Origin: Ascaris suum
Taxonomy: Eukaryota; Nematoda; Chromadorea; Rhabditida; Ascarididae
Length of the DNA stretch: 64,000 nucleotides
NCBI GenBank assembly: GCA_013433145.1
Contig: CM024173.1
Coordinates: 8,452,322-8,516,321 of the forward strand
Direction of reading: 5' to 3'
A model generated the notes under the pieces. The model did not search any database. It saw only the letters and a list, made by a program, of their open reading frames with translations, and was not told where the DNA came from. Position numbers and translations under genes: made by a program. Below, piece after piece: positions 26,165 through 39,679 of this stretch (positions are counted from its first letter, which is position 1; every line of letters begins with the position of its first letter).

Positions 26165-27385
26165 GCATTCGCCGGATTAGTTTAACTTCTTCCGTTCATG
26201 ATTCTTTAAATAATCGACAACAGATGCATTATTGGGTCGTTTTACGAGAAACGGCCTTCTCAAGCCTGACCAGTTCGGCCTCGCCCCTGGTCTTCGGCGA
26301 CATCGCAGCTTATTTCGTGCTTAGGCGACTGGGTGTCTCATATATGATGATTAAGCGAACACATTTGGTGAAGCCTGTCACGACAAGCTGATCCTGAAGA
26401 TGGAGAAATGTGGCATCGTTGTTTCTAAAATGGATCAGGGAATTTTATGCAAAGTTTCGGTCATGAAATAGAGAGAGTTACACCGCTCTCCGTTCAGATC
26501 TCAGTGATGTGCAACAACGAATGCCCTGAGTTCTGTTTTCTTCCTCGTTTACATTAACGATATATCTGCTATCATCCTCAGTAGTAATAAGCTCATTGCT
26601 AATGGTCTCAAAATTTATCATCCATTGCATGATCCTAAGTAAGACTTCCATATTCTTCAAAAGACCTTCATATATTTGCCAACTGATCGAACTTATGGCG
26701 CTTAAAAATTTCCTCGGAAAAATATCATGTGGTCCATGTCAGTTTCTGACATGAACATCTTCTCAGGCTGAGTGCTTTCTCTTATCAATGATCTTCGTGA
26801 CCTTGATGTCATAACCTATTCTGAACATCAATGGAGCCATTGTTGCCAAAAAGTCATCAAGAATCAAACTTTATTCTCCGAGCATTGCAGCACAGATGTA
26901 TTCAGCATTATCAAAATTCCTCCATTGCCTAGTGCCAATCAATTTTAGTACATTGCAGTTTCGTGGCATATCTTTATTTGACATCAGGTTGCTAAAGAAT
27001 ATTCGAAAACGCTTCACGCGCATTGCTTTTAGCAGAATTTATCACCGCCCACAGCAGTCTAACTACACAACTACGCTGGAGACCCCACGTACGAATGTCG
27101 CAAGCTTAATTTTCATTTGATTGTTTGTTACAAAATTGTGTTCGGCTTTTCCGATGTCTTACTGCCAAAAATATTTTTCACTTTGTCGATCCCAGTAGTC
27201 GATATGCGTATCAGTTCCAGCTGAGCAAAAGAATTGCGGCACAAACAATGTTCTGCGCAGTTTGCAGTTCCGTGTTGTCTGAGTCCGGGATGTGCTTCGC
27301 GATAATATTCTTAATGCACACGCTCCTTCAACATTCAAGCTGTTGACTCATTTCAATTTACGCACTATTGCTGCTCGTGTGTTAT
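26165..27385 (+). mobile_element. Decayed non-LTR retrotransposon (CR1/Jockey-like reverse transcriptase to 3' end)
   Basis: Reading frames broken by stops and frameshifts recover, in correct order, the landmarks of a non-LTR reverse transcriptase. These are RISLTSSV (usually PISLTS) near 26175; NGLLKPDQFGLAPG near 26250 (usually NGLL.PDQFGF.PG); WVSYM-like remnants near 26330; CHDKLILKMEKCGI near 26377; FLKWIREF near 26422; and SVFFLVYINDISAIILSSNK near 26530. The catalytic F/YADD box is present only as IANG near 26597, so the enzyme is dead. Past the polymerase come the usual C-terminal landmarks: LLKNIRKRFTRIAFSR near 26989, CYKIVFGFSDV near 27130, and DNILNAHAPSTFKLLTHFNL near 27299. Together these place the copy in the CR1/Jockey group of LINE-like elements. 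The endonuclease part and the ends are not visible, so it is a 5'-truncated or heavily eroded insertion. Confidence 0.85.
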
Positions 27386-30300
27386 TTGTCTGTTCGCCGA
27401 AATTTAGTTTGGAAACGTTTTGCTTCTTCTTGCTCCTCATGCTCACTCGCACTTCGGTAGATTTTTTCATCTGGAGTGTTGAAATGAAAATAATTGAAAG
27501 AGCGACGCATATAAGGGTTAATAATAATGAAATCAGGCACTGACTAATTCTTTCTAAATGATACAAGGAGCTTTTATTTTCAAAAACTGTCTGAAAAAAA
27601 ATCGTTTACATCTTTTAGCTACTGCAGGAAATGAACCGTTATTGAGAACAAAATGAGCGATTCTTTCTTAGTGCAGATACAACAGCAACGAATACGCGCT
27701 AAGGGGAGCATACAACTATAGCCAATGTGCGGAAAAAAGCGTGTCCACATCTGAAATGCCATCAAACGCAAACGATCTCTTTGTTAAATTAGTTAAATTG
27801 GAGGAAGGAGAAATTTCTACAGTATTTTACAATGTCGAATGCAATCTTCCAATGCGAGATAGAATGAAACAATAAACACTGCTATAATTCGTTACCTCAT
27901 GCCAACAAATATCGCTTCACTTTTCGTCCGCTTATTTGTTGTTCTCCGATTTTTTTGAAACTCCAATAACTTCTTGACAATGTTCCCACTACGCGTTGAT
28001 ATCTGCCTAAAAATTATTTCCCATCATTTTTAAATCAGTGGTTTCCATATCGCCGTCGCGTGATTTTGCTGTGATTTTTTTGGCTGCTTGTTTTTCTGCG
28101 TTAAAATGCTTTGCTTGTACATTCTACTCGACGCAATTTCCTTTCTATCGGTGCACTTCGAGTATTTACTCTCGTCGATTCTCTTTCGATAAGGGCATAT
28201 ACCTTCATTTGTAGTACCTTAGTCGTCTTGTGTATCAATATGTGAACGAGCTTCTATGCAAAATAGTGGAGAAGATGTGAGCTCTATTTCGAGTGTTTTT
28301 TAAATTCCTCAAATATTGGTGCATTCCAAAATAAATTTAAGGAAACATACAAATATATTTTTAATGGCATCCCATCACTCAATAGCTGTTGTGTTTTTTT
28401 AACGGGGGAAAAAAGCATTGCAACTAATTTGGCCTATAAAAATCACGTTTGAAATAGATGATAATCGTCGCTTTAACACCACTTCCAGCTACTCTCAACT
28501 TTGAGTAGACGCTCATCATTTTGCAACCTGTTTATAGGTGTTCATTGCCTAAATTTATTTTTCGCTACATCAAAAAAGGCATTCAACGCCTAAAATAAAA
28601 CCTAACATTATAAGAAAGACGTGAAAAATTGTAAACATTAGTGCAAAAACACGCGAGAACAGTTGATAGGGTATTCGCTTTTGCAATTCCATTCATCAAA
28701 TCGATGCGTTTGACAAATTACCGACAAATAATAACTGATGCACAATAGTGCAATCATGTTCTAAATGATATTTGAAAACCTATACGGAAGACTCTTTTTA
28801 TGTGATTTGAATGACTGCACATGCGTGTAGGTTTTTGAAATATTCTGAAGTGTGTTCCACACTTTTAGGTGATGGCAGATCAGCTTGAAAATAGACGTAG
28901 CAAAGGACAACTAAAGGGTACTTGAATATCCCAACTTCGTCACTCGACTGTAGTGGAACCTAAGCTGGTACTACCCAATTAACGGATGGCAACATACGTA
29001 CGTATAAGGAGACAGGATCACCAAGTACATTTTATAGAAGCAAATGTGCATAAATAGGCAAAGATTAGGGCTAATTAAGAATAATTTCGCACAAATTTTT
29101 CTTGTATGTTGGCCATAGCAACCATGCCAATTGTACAGATAAACGACCGGTTGGATTTTAAATCGTCGCAGTCTCGAGCTTGGAGATAATTACCTGTCGT
29201 TTAGCAAGAAGCGAACTCTGTGGTGAGAAAGAACAAAGTTAGTCAAGCCTATGACCGTTTTCTGTGTTTTTATGGGTTTGTATTTGGGCAATGCATTGTG
29301 ATGATGTTATCTCTAATCGTATGTACATATGTTTCTGCTTGTCTGATCGTTCGTTTATTTCAACGGGGGGAACTACGGAATTTCAGTGGATATGCAGAAA
29401 ACCTTATCTGCCTTCTATTGATGCTTTTTCCATTGTTTGATTCATTTCCGCTTTTTCTGTCCGTTATTCTCAGTCGTGATTGTGTAGGTCAAAAGTAACA
29501 ACATTCAATGCAAGTCCTGGGCATAATATTCAGACAACGCACAGATTCCATCGGCAACTAAGCAACTGATCAGCAGTTGAATTCGAATTGAAAACGCAAA
29601 TGCGCTCTAGTATAAGAGGGCATCCATCTATTCATCATCGTCGCATACTCCACATTGTTCAGCTATTATTATGGTAATATTTACAAATAATTTCGTGGAA
29701 AATTTTAATATTCCGCGTTGATTGCAGATAGTAGAATTTGTGATTTGATATTGAAATAAACGCTAGCTTATCTGCGTTTTCTTCATGCTTTTTTATAACG
29801 GTATTATCGATCGGGAGACTGCTGCTAAATCATGCATAATATGCAGAAGCGCGTTGGGCTGCATCGTTCTCTTCTCAATATATAAGAAGATCGAAACGCT
29901 TTTCTCTTAGCACAATCTCTAATTGCTGCTTTTCTAGAATGACCATAGCGTGGCAACTTTATTATAGTAAGCAGTATTGCTCTTCCTGGAAATGAGCGGA
30001 TGTTCGTGTGCACTGCGGTGATGATATTTTAAGCGATGCACTAACGAATGAGTATTCTACACGAAGACTGCAACACTCGTTGCCGATTTTTATTCAACGT
30101 CTCAACGAGTGCCATGAGGCTCACTTCTTCGTTTTCCATCCCTTTTCCAGAAACTTGCTCACTTATTTTCTATGAGAATCCATCGTTTGCACCGAGGCTT
30201 AAAATTTACACGTTCACGTTATTTGTGGCATTTTTATGCGTCTTTGCAAATCTGCATTTCCTGATGATATTCTGAAGAGGTTTTGTTTATGCGAGCATAT

Positions 30301-33300
30301 TTATTTCGCAGTCATTTTGCTGTCTTTCTAGTATTTATAACTCGGAAAGCGATAAAGTTAGAGTTACGATATTTGAGGGCTTGATCGGCACTATAAAATA
30401 ACTTGCTCAGCCAACTTTCAGTCGATTCAACAACTTCGAATCGTAGTGCAGACACGAAATGTACCCGAAAATTTGCATATTCCTTCCAATCGCTCGAACT
30501 GAAATTGGGAACTGTAGCCAATTACGGTTATCTCCGGAGTGAGACTGAATCGTGAATTTATCTCCAAAGTCAATTTAAATTTTCCCGGATGTAAGATGCA
30601 CTTCAAATTTCTAACAACAGTGCGCCTTCTTGAGAATTTCTGAAAAAACTCATTGTGCAAATGGACTTCTAGGGAGTCAGTTTTTGGCTCATTCACTTCA
30701 TCACTTAGTCGAACCACTCGAGAAAATCGTCTGACTATTCATGTTACCATATAACATATCGGTTATTCATTTGATGATAGCGATTGTGTTAAACTTTAAA
30801 AACACTCACTTTTTGGTTTTCTTTTAACTTCGTTTTAATTTGTCGTAAATTTTTCTCTTTCGAAGAATACTTTCTAAGGTTTTGAGTTTACCCCTTGCCG
30901 ACAATTTTGAACTTATAACGTTTTAAATTTTTGGATGCACAGCTCCAGATAAATAATATGTGCACGCGCTTTCTGGAAGGAAGAGGGCGCAACTTCTTTC
31001 GATTCATTTCAGCTCCTAAGATTGTGCATCTTTTTTTTTTTCATATGAGAGGTATCAAAGCATCCAATATATGCATAAATCACCGACTTTTTGCCAAATA
31101 GTCGATCAACTTGAATAACAAACACGGTACCACAATTTATACATCGTGATACCGAGAAATTACACTATATTTGCTGCATTCTTGTAATATGCACATTTTA
31201 GTGACCCTTGATCCCTTTGGCCACTGAAGAAGGATCCCTATTCATTCTTTAAACGCACGTGTCTGCAGTCTTCCTCTAAGTTGAGGAATTTGTTTGCAAA
31301 ATTGAATTCTGAGGAACAATAACTCACTCACAAATCCGCAACTATTCAAAAAAGTTCAGCGATAGCGTCTGTGTTTCTTTGAGGCAATTTTAAACAAATG
31401 AGTCATCACTGTGAGGTTGTTCTTGATGGACCATAATAAAACATTATCTGCTTGAAATTGCCGAATAGCCCTCGAAAAGTTGTCGACGAAGAAAACATAA
31501 AGTTACATAACATTCAATCGAAGTTAAGAAAATTTCACTGTCATCATTGAATCGATTGAAATTCACACTGCGAGCGATTTCCTCGAGACATTTCCCAGTT
31601 AGAGGATCCATTTTTTTCTTTGGCACAAAATGATTCAAGACGGCCACAAAAATTTTTTTCTCACATATTTTCCACGTCGTCTCCCAGTTGCATCGTCTCA
31701 CTGAATTAAACTGATTAAATCAGCAAGGTGCCTTTTTTCAGTGATTTTATGACTTCCTGTTACCTTTTTCTCGATGTTTTTCTTCTGCTGTTTTCCACTT
31801 CTGTGGCCCCTATAGCAGGCGAGCATTTCCCTTCTGCTCTATTTGTTCATCACAATGTTCTTACTCTTCAGCACCCAATGGGACTCACTAGTACTTTTCC
31901 TTACCGATCTTAAGGCGATCATCGTTAACACGAGTCGCACTTCCTGATGTGCGATTTAAAGGTGAATATTAGACAGGAGCATATGACAGACAGACACGCA
32001 CACACGCACATACAATCAGTACGCACATGCGTTGACTCGCACATAGGAACATACGTGACGTTGCTGTTGCGCTTGCAAACGCAAATTTGCAGTGCGCATT
32101 GGAAACGTGCAAACTTCTAGAAGAACATGCAGGTAAATTCAGCAAAATATTTGCCTGTGAATGCATTTCTCTAGTGCTAATGGCTAGACAAGTTCTCAAT
32201 TAAAGCATTCGTTATTAGTTACAGGAGATTACGGAACAAAATCGACTTGCAAATTTGTCAGGTGGATTGCCAATCACAATCAAAGAAGGGTAAGAGGCCA
32301 GCTAATGATATGGATTCTGCAGCAAATTTAATCATGCTTTTTTTGGGGTTTCGCGTGCCGAAGCTGTCCGAACGTCAACAAACATGCGGCACATCGATGA
32401 CGTCGACGCAATGTTGCTTTGCACATATTTGTAGAGGATCACAAGAAGCGCATTAGCAGAACGCGGCAGTTATCCCTTTGCTTCTCATTTTGTTGTGAGT
32501 ATGCTTTCAGGCGAATCCAAGTCGAGATCACTGAAAAGTCTGTTGTTGACCTAATAATAGCGATAATATCTCAATTGCTGGGTTTATGGGAATTAAATTG
32601 TTCAGTCGAAATATCTTTCCGATCGAATGTGCAAATTACCCCTGTGGTTTCCTTAGGCTGAGAAGCTAAAAGCGTCTGACGTGCACTATAGCATCGCTCA
32701 TACTAATAAATGTATAATCACAACTTCATATTATGCTGTTAGTATGTCGGGAAAATTTGTTGTTATTTTGTGTGTTTATAACACAAAGACAATATCTTCT
32801 CACCGATGTGTTGAGCTGCTAAAATTTGTTGGACTTAAAAAGTGGGCACTTCTTGAACTCTGAAGCCGAAAAAACGGTCGTCTATGCAGGTGCACACGGT
32901 TTTCGACCATTCGAATACCGCTCATCGGAAGTAATGCATCAATAATGTCTAGTTTTTGAAATATCCTGCACACGAAATGTTGGATAATGTATGCAAGAGT
33001 GGAATCCAAAGGAGTTGAATGATCGAAGAGGTAAATGTGAAATGAAATTTCTTTTCGTGTATATTTTCTTTCAGTTGAATTTCACCTTATTTAACATTTC
33101 AGTAGGAAGTAAAGTAAGGGCGAAAATTTCTAAGCATTGTGTGCATATGGAAAGTACTCGTAAAAAGTGAGGTAAGAAAGCATCTCTGATGTGAGAAAGG
33201 TGAATGAGTGAGTGCAATCGGAAGTGAGATGAGTTCCCGTTTGCATCGTTTTTCCAACAATCCAATAGTGCACATACAACAGATGCGCCTTCATACTACG

Positions 33301-35215
33301 CCTCCGGCACATTTCTCTTCGCCCACATCGACGCAATAACACTACGACATCCGTTCATCCATTCATCCTTTCATCTGCAGACTTACATAATATTTACTGA
33401 GATATTAACGCCTACATGAAAATAAACAATCGTTACGCTTTATTTGGGACTCCTCATGTAGATTAATATAAGTAATTTCCTTTTATTCATAATGTCGATC
33501 TAGTTTCATTCAGGTAAGTACTGCACAGAAAATTCCGCATTTAATTTAACTATCGAGCATAGCTTGCTTGAGGCTTTAATGCTCTAAGGTCATCTCTCAT
33601 GAATCATACTGCAACGTGAATGTGCAAACAATTCTTGTGAAAATTTGTGATCGTTATGTTGCCATACATTTACAGAGAAACTACACCGCAAAATTTGATA
33701 TATGCAACGTCATTTCTAAGCTTTTCTGGAACTTTGCCAAAAAAGGAGCAGAAATAACCAAAGCCTCGATCCATAATCCTTTTCTTCATTAAATCGTCTC
33801 CACTCCTAAAATCTTAAAAAATTAAAATTCCCGAAGAATGCATTAGAATGAATAATTTGTCCTTAAATCAACTCACTAATAACTGTTTCATCGATGCGTT
33901 TCACACTTGTAATCTCACTAACGACGACGAATATCTGCTGAACAACATTTACGTTGCTTTATCTATGTATATTTAGTTAGATTAGCATTCAAATTGGTAC
34001 GTCGTTCATTATGAAAAAAGCACTTAATCACAAGCTGCATCAATGAGACTCATTTCGCAAGATTAGGACGCATTTTGACACAGTGCCCAATTCAGGTTTG
34101 CTAAGAAAAAACTAGAAGATCAAACTCCAACATTCATGAGAATGCGGCATGCAAATTTTTTAATCATTCAACTATGCACATTATGAATTATGCATGAAAT
34201 TCATTACATGCAAAAAAACTTTTAACAAAGAAATTTGTTCCGCAATTCCTCTGCAAGTTAAAACTTTGCAATTCGATGTTCCCATAATCAAGAAATGCGT
34301 AAGCTGCATTCATGTCATACGTATAAATTCGTCAGTATAGAGATATAAACATCGGTGCATTGACGCCAGCTATCTGGTTGATGTTTGCCATATTTCAACG
34401 CAATAGCAGCGCTGTGTTTTCCTCGCGGTTTGTAGCGCAATTTGAAATTATCAAAACACGATATGCTCTTTGCATAGTTAATCGAATCGAAATTCTCACA
34501 ACTCAGTTGCTTTGCGTTTCAAATTCTTATTGCTCTCAAAGAGGCGTTTTTTTTGCTGCTCGTCTGAAGCGTTATATGAAATTTGGCAACCGCAGCCAAA
34601 CACTCGAACACCAGCCAGACAATCGATTCTCGCAATCCTCTAGCCACATTTACTCTATTTGCACTTCCACCCCTCTAAGCATCGTAAACTATCACTATTG
34701 TCTGCTTCGGGGAAATATATGAAACTGTGACTGGCGATACCAGAGTATAAAAAAATGTTTTGCCCTAAAGAAACAAAGTTTCGTTATTTTTCTCTTGAAT
34801 TCGATCCAACTCCACATTGAAATCATTGCACTATCTCAAAAAATTCATAGCTGTTAAAAGAGCAGCGTCTAATTGTGACCATTCTTCTATACTTTAAAAT
34901 GAGCTAATAGCAAGCGTTAGGTGAAGTTGGTAGTATGGCTTTTGAACACTTTAATTTTCAAATGTGAGAGGACAGTGGTGATAGGGCGAGAACGGATGCA
35001 CAAGGAGAGATAGGAGAATCACCTTTTCATTGAGCTTGATCTGCGTATATTTTCTACCAAGCTCGAGCTAGATCGTTTAAAAAAGCTCTAACGCTTGTGC
35101 TTGTTCACGCTTCACTCTTCCTTCAGTATTCTCAGAAGTTCCTCAGAACCTAAGCATACCTTTAGCAAATCTTTTCGAAGGTGCCTGATTAAGTCGCGCT
35201 TGCGCTATGTGTGTT

Positions 35216-35368
<153 letters not shown>

Positions 35369-38300
35369 GTACATGTTGGTATGTATATGTATGTTGACAC
35401 ATGATGATGACGTGATGATATACATAGGTAACTCGCTACCTACGTAGCTTGCAATTTGCCTCGCAGAAATGCTCCTTAAGGCCAAACTCGTTCCTCACGA
35501 TCATCGTTTTAGTAATTCAAGCCGATTTTTCTCTTGTCACCCATCTACTGGTGGGGGTAAATTTTCGATTAGAATTTTCCACGCCGATTAATTAAAGAGA
35601 AAAAAATTTTCAGTTCGTTTTTCGATGATTTTCCGGCATACCCATTAGAAACACTTTACCACATTTTTTTTTTTGAATAATTTCGAATTCAACGATTTTT
35701 TTCAAATTTTGGTAAACATTTTTTATTGATATCTGATGACTCTCGTACGATATTGGTCTCGAGGCGTAAGCTACGAAAACTATGTAGCTCCAATCACTGC
35801 AAATACACACTCCCTCGGTTAGCTGTTGCATTCTCGTGGACTTTCTTCTCGAAGCTCGCAAACTTTTGTCTATCCCCATTGATTTTTTAGGTCAAGATGA
35901 GGACAATGGGTGCCGGAGGGAGGGGGAGGGGTTTTCTCTTCTCTCTGTAAACGTTTTACTATCCGTTTTAAGCTTTTCATTTGCTTCTCGAGTGAGAAAT
36001 TTTCTCAAAGGCGGAAATATGCAATTTTTCAGTGAAAATTAACGCAGTATTTCGAGTGATGAAATGAAATGTTGAGCCTTTCGGTTTACACTTTAATCTT
36101 CTGGTTTTTAAAAAAGTCAAACATTCGTTCATAATTGCGAGGAGTACCCAATCGCTGTAAGCACTACTGCGTTAGTTATCAGTTTGAGATCATAGATTTG
36201 CAACTATGCAGCGCACTTCAATCATTATATTCGGTTTTCTTATACCCGTATCATGAAAAGACCATCACATACTTGACAAGATTTCGTCTCGAAGATTTTG
36301 ATTTATTTGCTAGCGAATTCTTGATGTGATGTTGTTCAACCGACAAATCATCGAAGGTGGACTTAAGAGAGTTAAGGAAATTATCCACAAAACGGCGACG
36401 CCTATACCCAACCTTCAAGCCGCAAGGTTAACTTTAGAAAAAATCGCAGAAAATCGTTTGCATTAAAAAACAGCCTCAGATTGCACAAACTTCATACCGA
36501 CGGGGATGAGTTTTGCAGCTGATTGGCTTAAAATATTTGGGTAACATCTCCGAGCAGCTGCTATGGCATGCGCTTTTTCAGTCCAGTTCCACTCATCAAA
36601 CCGACCGCTCTCATAATTTATAAACAAATAATAAAATGCATATTCCGACCGATTTGACCCCTTATGCCGATTTTCGGCAAGTAACTCATATTTGCATCAT
36701 TTTGCAAACGTTCAGTTGCAAAGCGCATTACGGCTATGATTTCAACTAGGGAATCAGTGGAGTTAGAATTGTAATTTTCGATGAGTGTATAGTAATCGTA
36801 TGAAGATCACTATACGAACGTTCATTGACCACTATACCATCCTATAGACGATCAGCTTCCAGAGGACTTCTAGACATTCAAAAGCTAAATTGATTGCACA
36901 CACGCTGCATCCGGTTGGTTTGCATTTTGCACCACACGGGTAACAAAAAACGATTCTTTTCTAGAACATTTGAACAAATGTTCCGATCATTTAAAACATA
37001 AACGCATGCATTGTTTGTTCTTAACCTACCAAACTGGTTGCTCAAACGCGTGGAATGCAAAAGCGGACATCGTGCCAGTTCCCCCGACACACTTAACCAA
37101 TTATTTCTGACGCAACGGTATAAAATACTGGTAGGTTTTTTGACAGATTTAACCTCAAACCTGTAACCTTTCTGGAAGGTTTTAAACAACTTTTGAGTTG
37201 GCATAGAAGGTAATTCTATAGTCAGCACTAAGCCAGCTGATTTCTGTAAATGTGCTTTAAGGGTTCTCCAATCAGAATTACTGGACCGGTAGGTAACTAT
37301 TTACACATATGTAGAGGCTCAGCCACAGATTTGCGAACGCAAATTTGCAAAGTACATAAAAAGTCAAATATTCGTAAAAACAATTGTCGAGTGGTTGAAT
37401 CTGTTATAAAGCGAATCCACTGCAGAAAACGTCTGGCTGGCGACCCTGAAGCTGACTTGTCCTGAAACCCCGATCGCAGAAGGCGCATGTCGTGCCATTT
37501 CCTCTAACAGCTTCCCTCGCTTCATTTATTTGTCAAGTGATGCACACGTTTTACTCAGAATGAGCTCAACTTTCAATATTCAAATCATAGAACGAACGAA
37601 GAAGCATGCAAGTAGAATAGGTGCGGCATAAGCATTCGCTTTTCCTTTGAGTGACCAAACATTCTGATAGATTAGCAACAAAGCAATTAAAAATGCACAA
37701 TAATGCGTTCATATTTTAACGAACCAGACAGCTCGCGCAATTCCCCTAGAAACGTTTTTCGGTGATGTGGTCGTTGTGAAAAGAAAATCAACCCGATGTG
37801 ATATGCAAATCAACAAAATCAACTCCTCTAAAGTTGAAAGATTACCGTGATAAGTGCTATAGGTGTCATCATGGTGCACATCATATCACTGAATTTTAGA
37901 CCTATACCTTTAGTTTGACCCAAGATGAAATTACCGGAAATATGTGAAATTAATGGACATTACTGGACATACACCTATGTGTACGACGACACAATGCAAA
38001 CATAACATCTTTTATGAGGGAAATTTGCAAAAGCGCATAAAAAGGCAAATGAAGCAACGATCAATGACAGTTACAAAAGTATTTCGCTCTTCTAAATAGA
38101 ATCTTCGATAAAAATGCATCAAACTGATGCAGTTGTGCTTTTCTCCGAACAAATTTATGCGTAATTCTTCATTAAATGAGCAAATTATCATCTCCTCGTG
38201 TTTTAGCGGCTTTTATCAACATACACAGAGTACATTTCCGATGTGCCGTTTACGTAATTTACTTTCGTGGCTACCGTAAACGTGAAAATTTCTGTGTATG

Positions 38301-39659
38301 AATTAATTTGTTCATCCGGTCAATAAGTAATAAAACTCGTATATCTTTTAGATCAGCTTGTGTGCGATCTTAATCATATTTGCAGATGGAATTTCTACAT
38401 ACTAATGGTAATATTTTTGAGCAGATTTTGAACGGAGTGTGATTTACTTAATCAAAAAAAAACATTATGCTTATTTGAATTGCCGAAAACGAATAATCAA
38501 TCGTTGCACTTTAATTTGGCCGTTTGAAGGAAACAGCCTGAATTTTGCTGCTTTTTCGCAACAGTTGGTGAGTTGGGGTACGTCTATAAGGTCAGAACTG
38601 AAAAATCGAAAGTTTTCACCATTTTGTTCAACGCTCCAAGTGAAAAGATAAAGATGGAGCAGTAAAGGCCGGTGTGTAAGATGACGACATTCATAGCAAA
38701 TCTTCAGATTTCATTTAAATTGCATTGAAATTAACTGCAGTAAAGAACATGAACAGGTGCAGCTTCGTTGTAAACACACCTTTGTCAGCACTCGTTAATG
38801 CGCGGCATTTGAACACTTTTGTCGTGTTGACGTCAGCCGATTGCACTCATAATACGCCCAGAAATGAATCAGTGCAATGGCTTATTCTCAGTAAACGCAG
38901 AGGCTCATTTTCTAGTCAGATCTGATACAACATAATAATACTTCCTATAAACAAATATATCCAACTCATTCTAGGATCGTATTTTTTACCCCATCTGGAA
39001 TCTGCCTATATTGGTAGCAATATCTGATCATTTTGCAGCTTATATTAGAACCATGCGTCATGCTCAATAATTGTTTATATAGGCATTTGTCTTCAAATAA
39101 GCGCTGTTTTCAACAACTCAGCTTGAACTCGTCGACTCTTAGATGGCCATCCCTGTGTATCGGACGAACACGCTCTTTCGATGGGAAATAGCACTCAGAG
39201 AAATAAGCAATTTAACAAGTGGCCTATGCGTTGGCTAACAAACAGTTTACTTTATTGCTACTCAGAATAGTCAAAGTTATAGATGGCAAAATTTCCTCAC
39301 TTTATCCTTAATTGGAGAGCGAACATTTTCTCCATAGCACCTCTTCCATTAGACCCTATCTTTCGCTGCCTTCAAAAAGACTGCTGCTGCCATAATTGCT
39401 CTGTCATCCCTACTCCCCTCCTATGCCCTTATCGCTTTAACTGTTCGCATAAAAATTCCTATAACCCCCGCGTTGGAAAGCATAAAATGGATGTCATAAT
39501 CCTTTTGCAATCTACTATATAGAATGCTTGGTGGCCATTGCGGTACATCCTAAAGATATGAAGAAGTTGCGAGGTCATCGAATAACGCAGAATTGTGAGA
39601 GCAAAATTACGAAGGGTAACTAATCAAGACACAGCGATGTGAGGATAGATGCCTCCCCT

Positions 39660-39679
39660 CCCCCCCCCCCCCCCCCCCC
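39660..39679 (+). repeat. C homopolymer, 20 bases
   Basis: Twenty consecutive C on the plus strand (G on the minus strand), with a short C-rich lead-in. Its length is likely to vary between individuals and between sequencing platforms. Confidence 0.95.
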
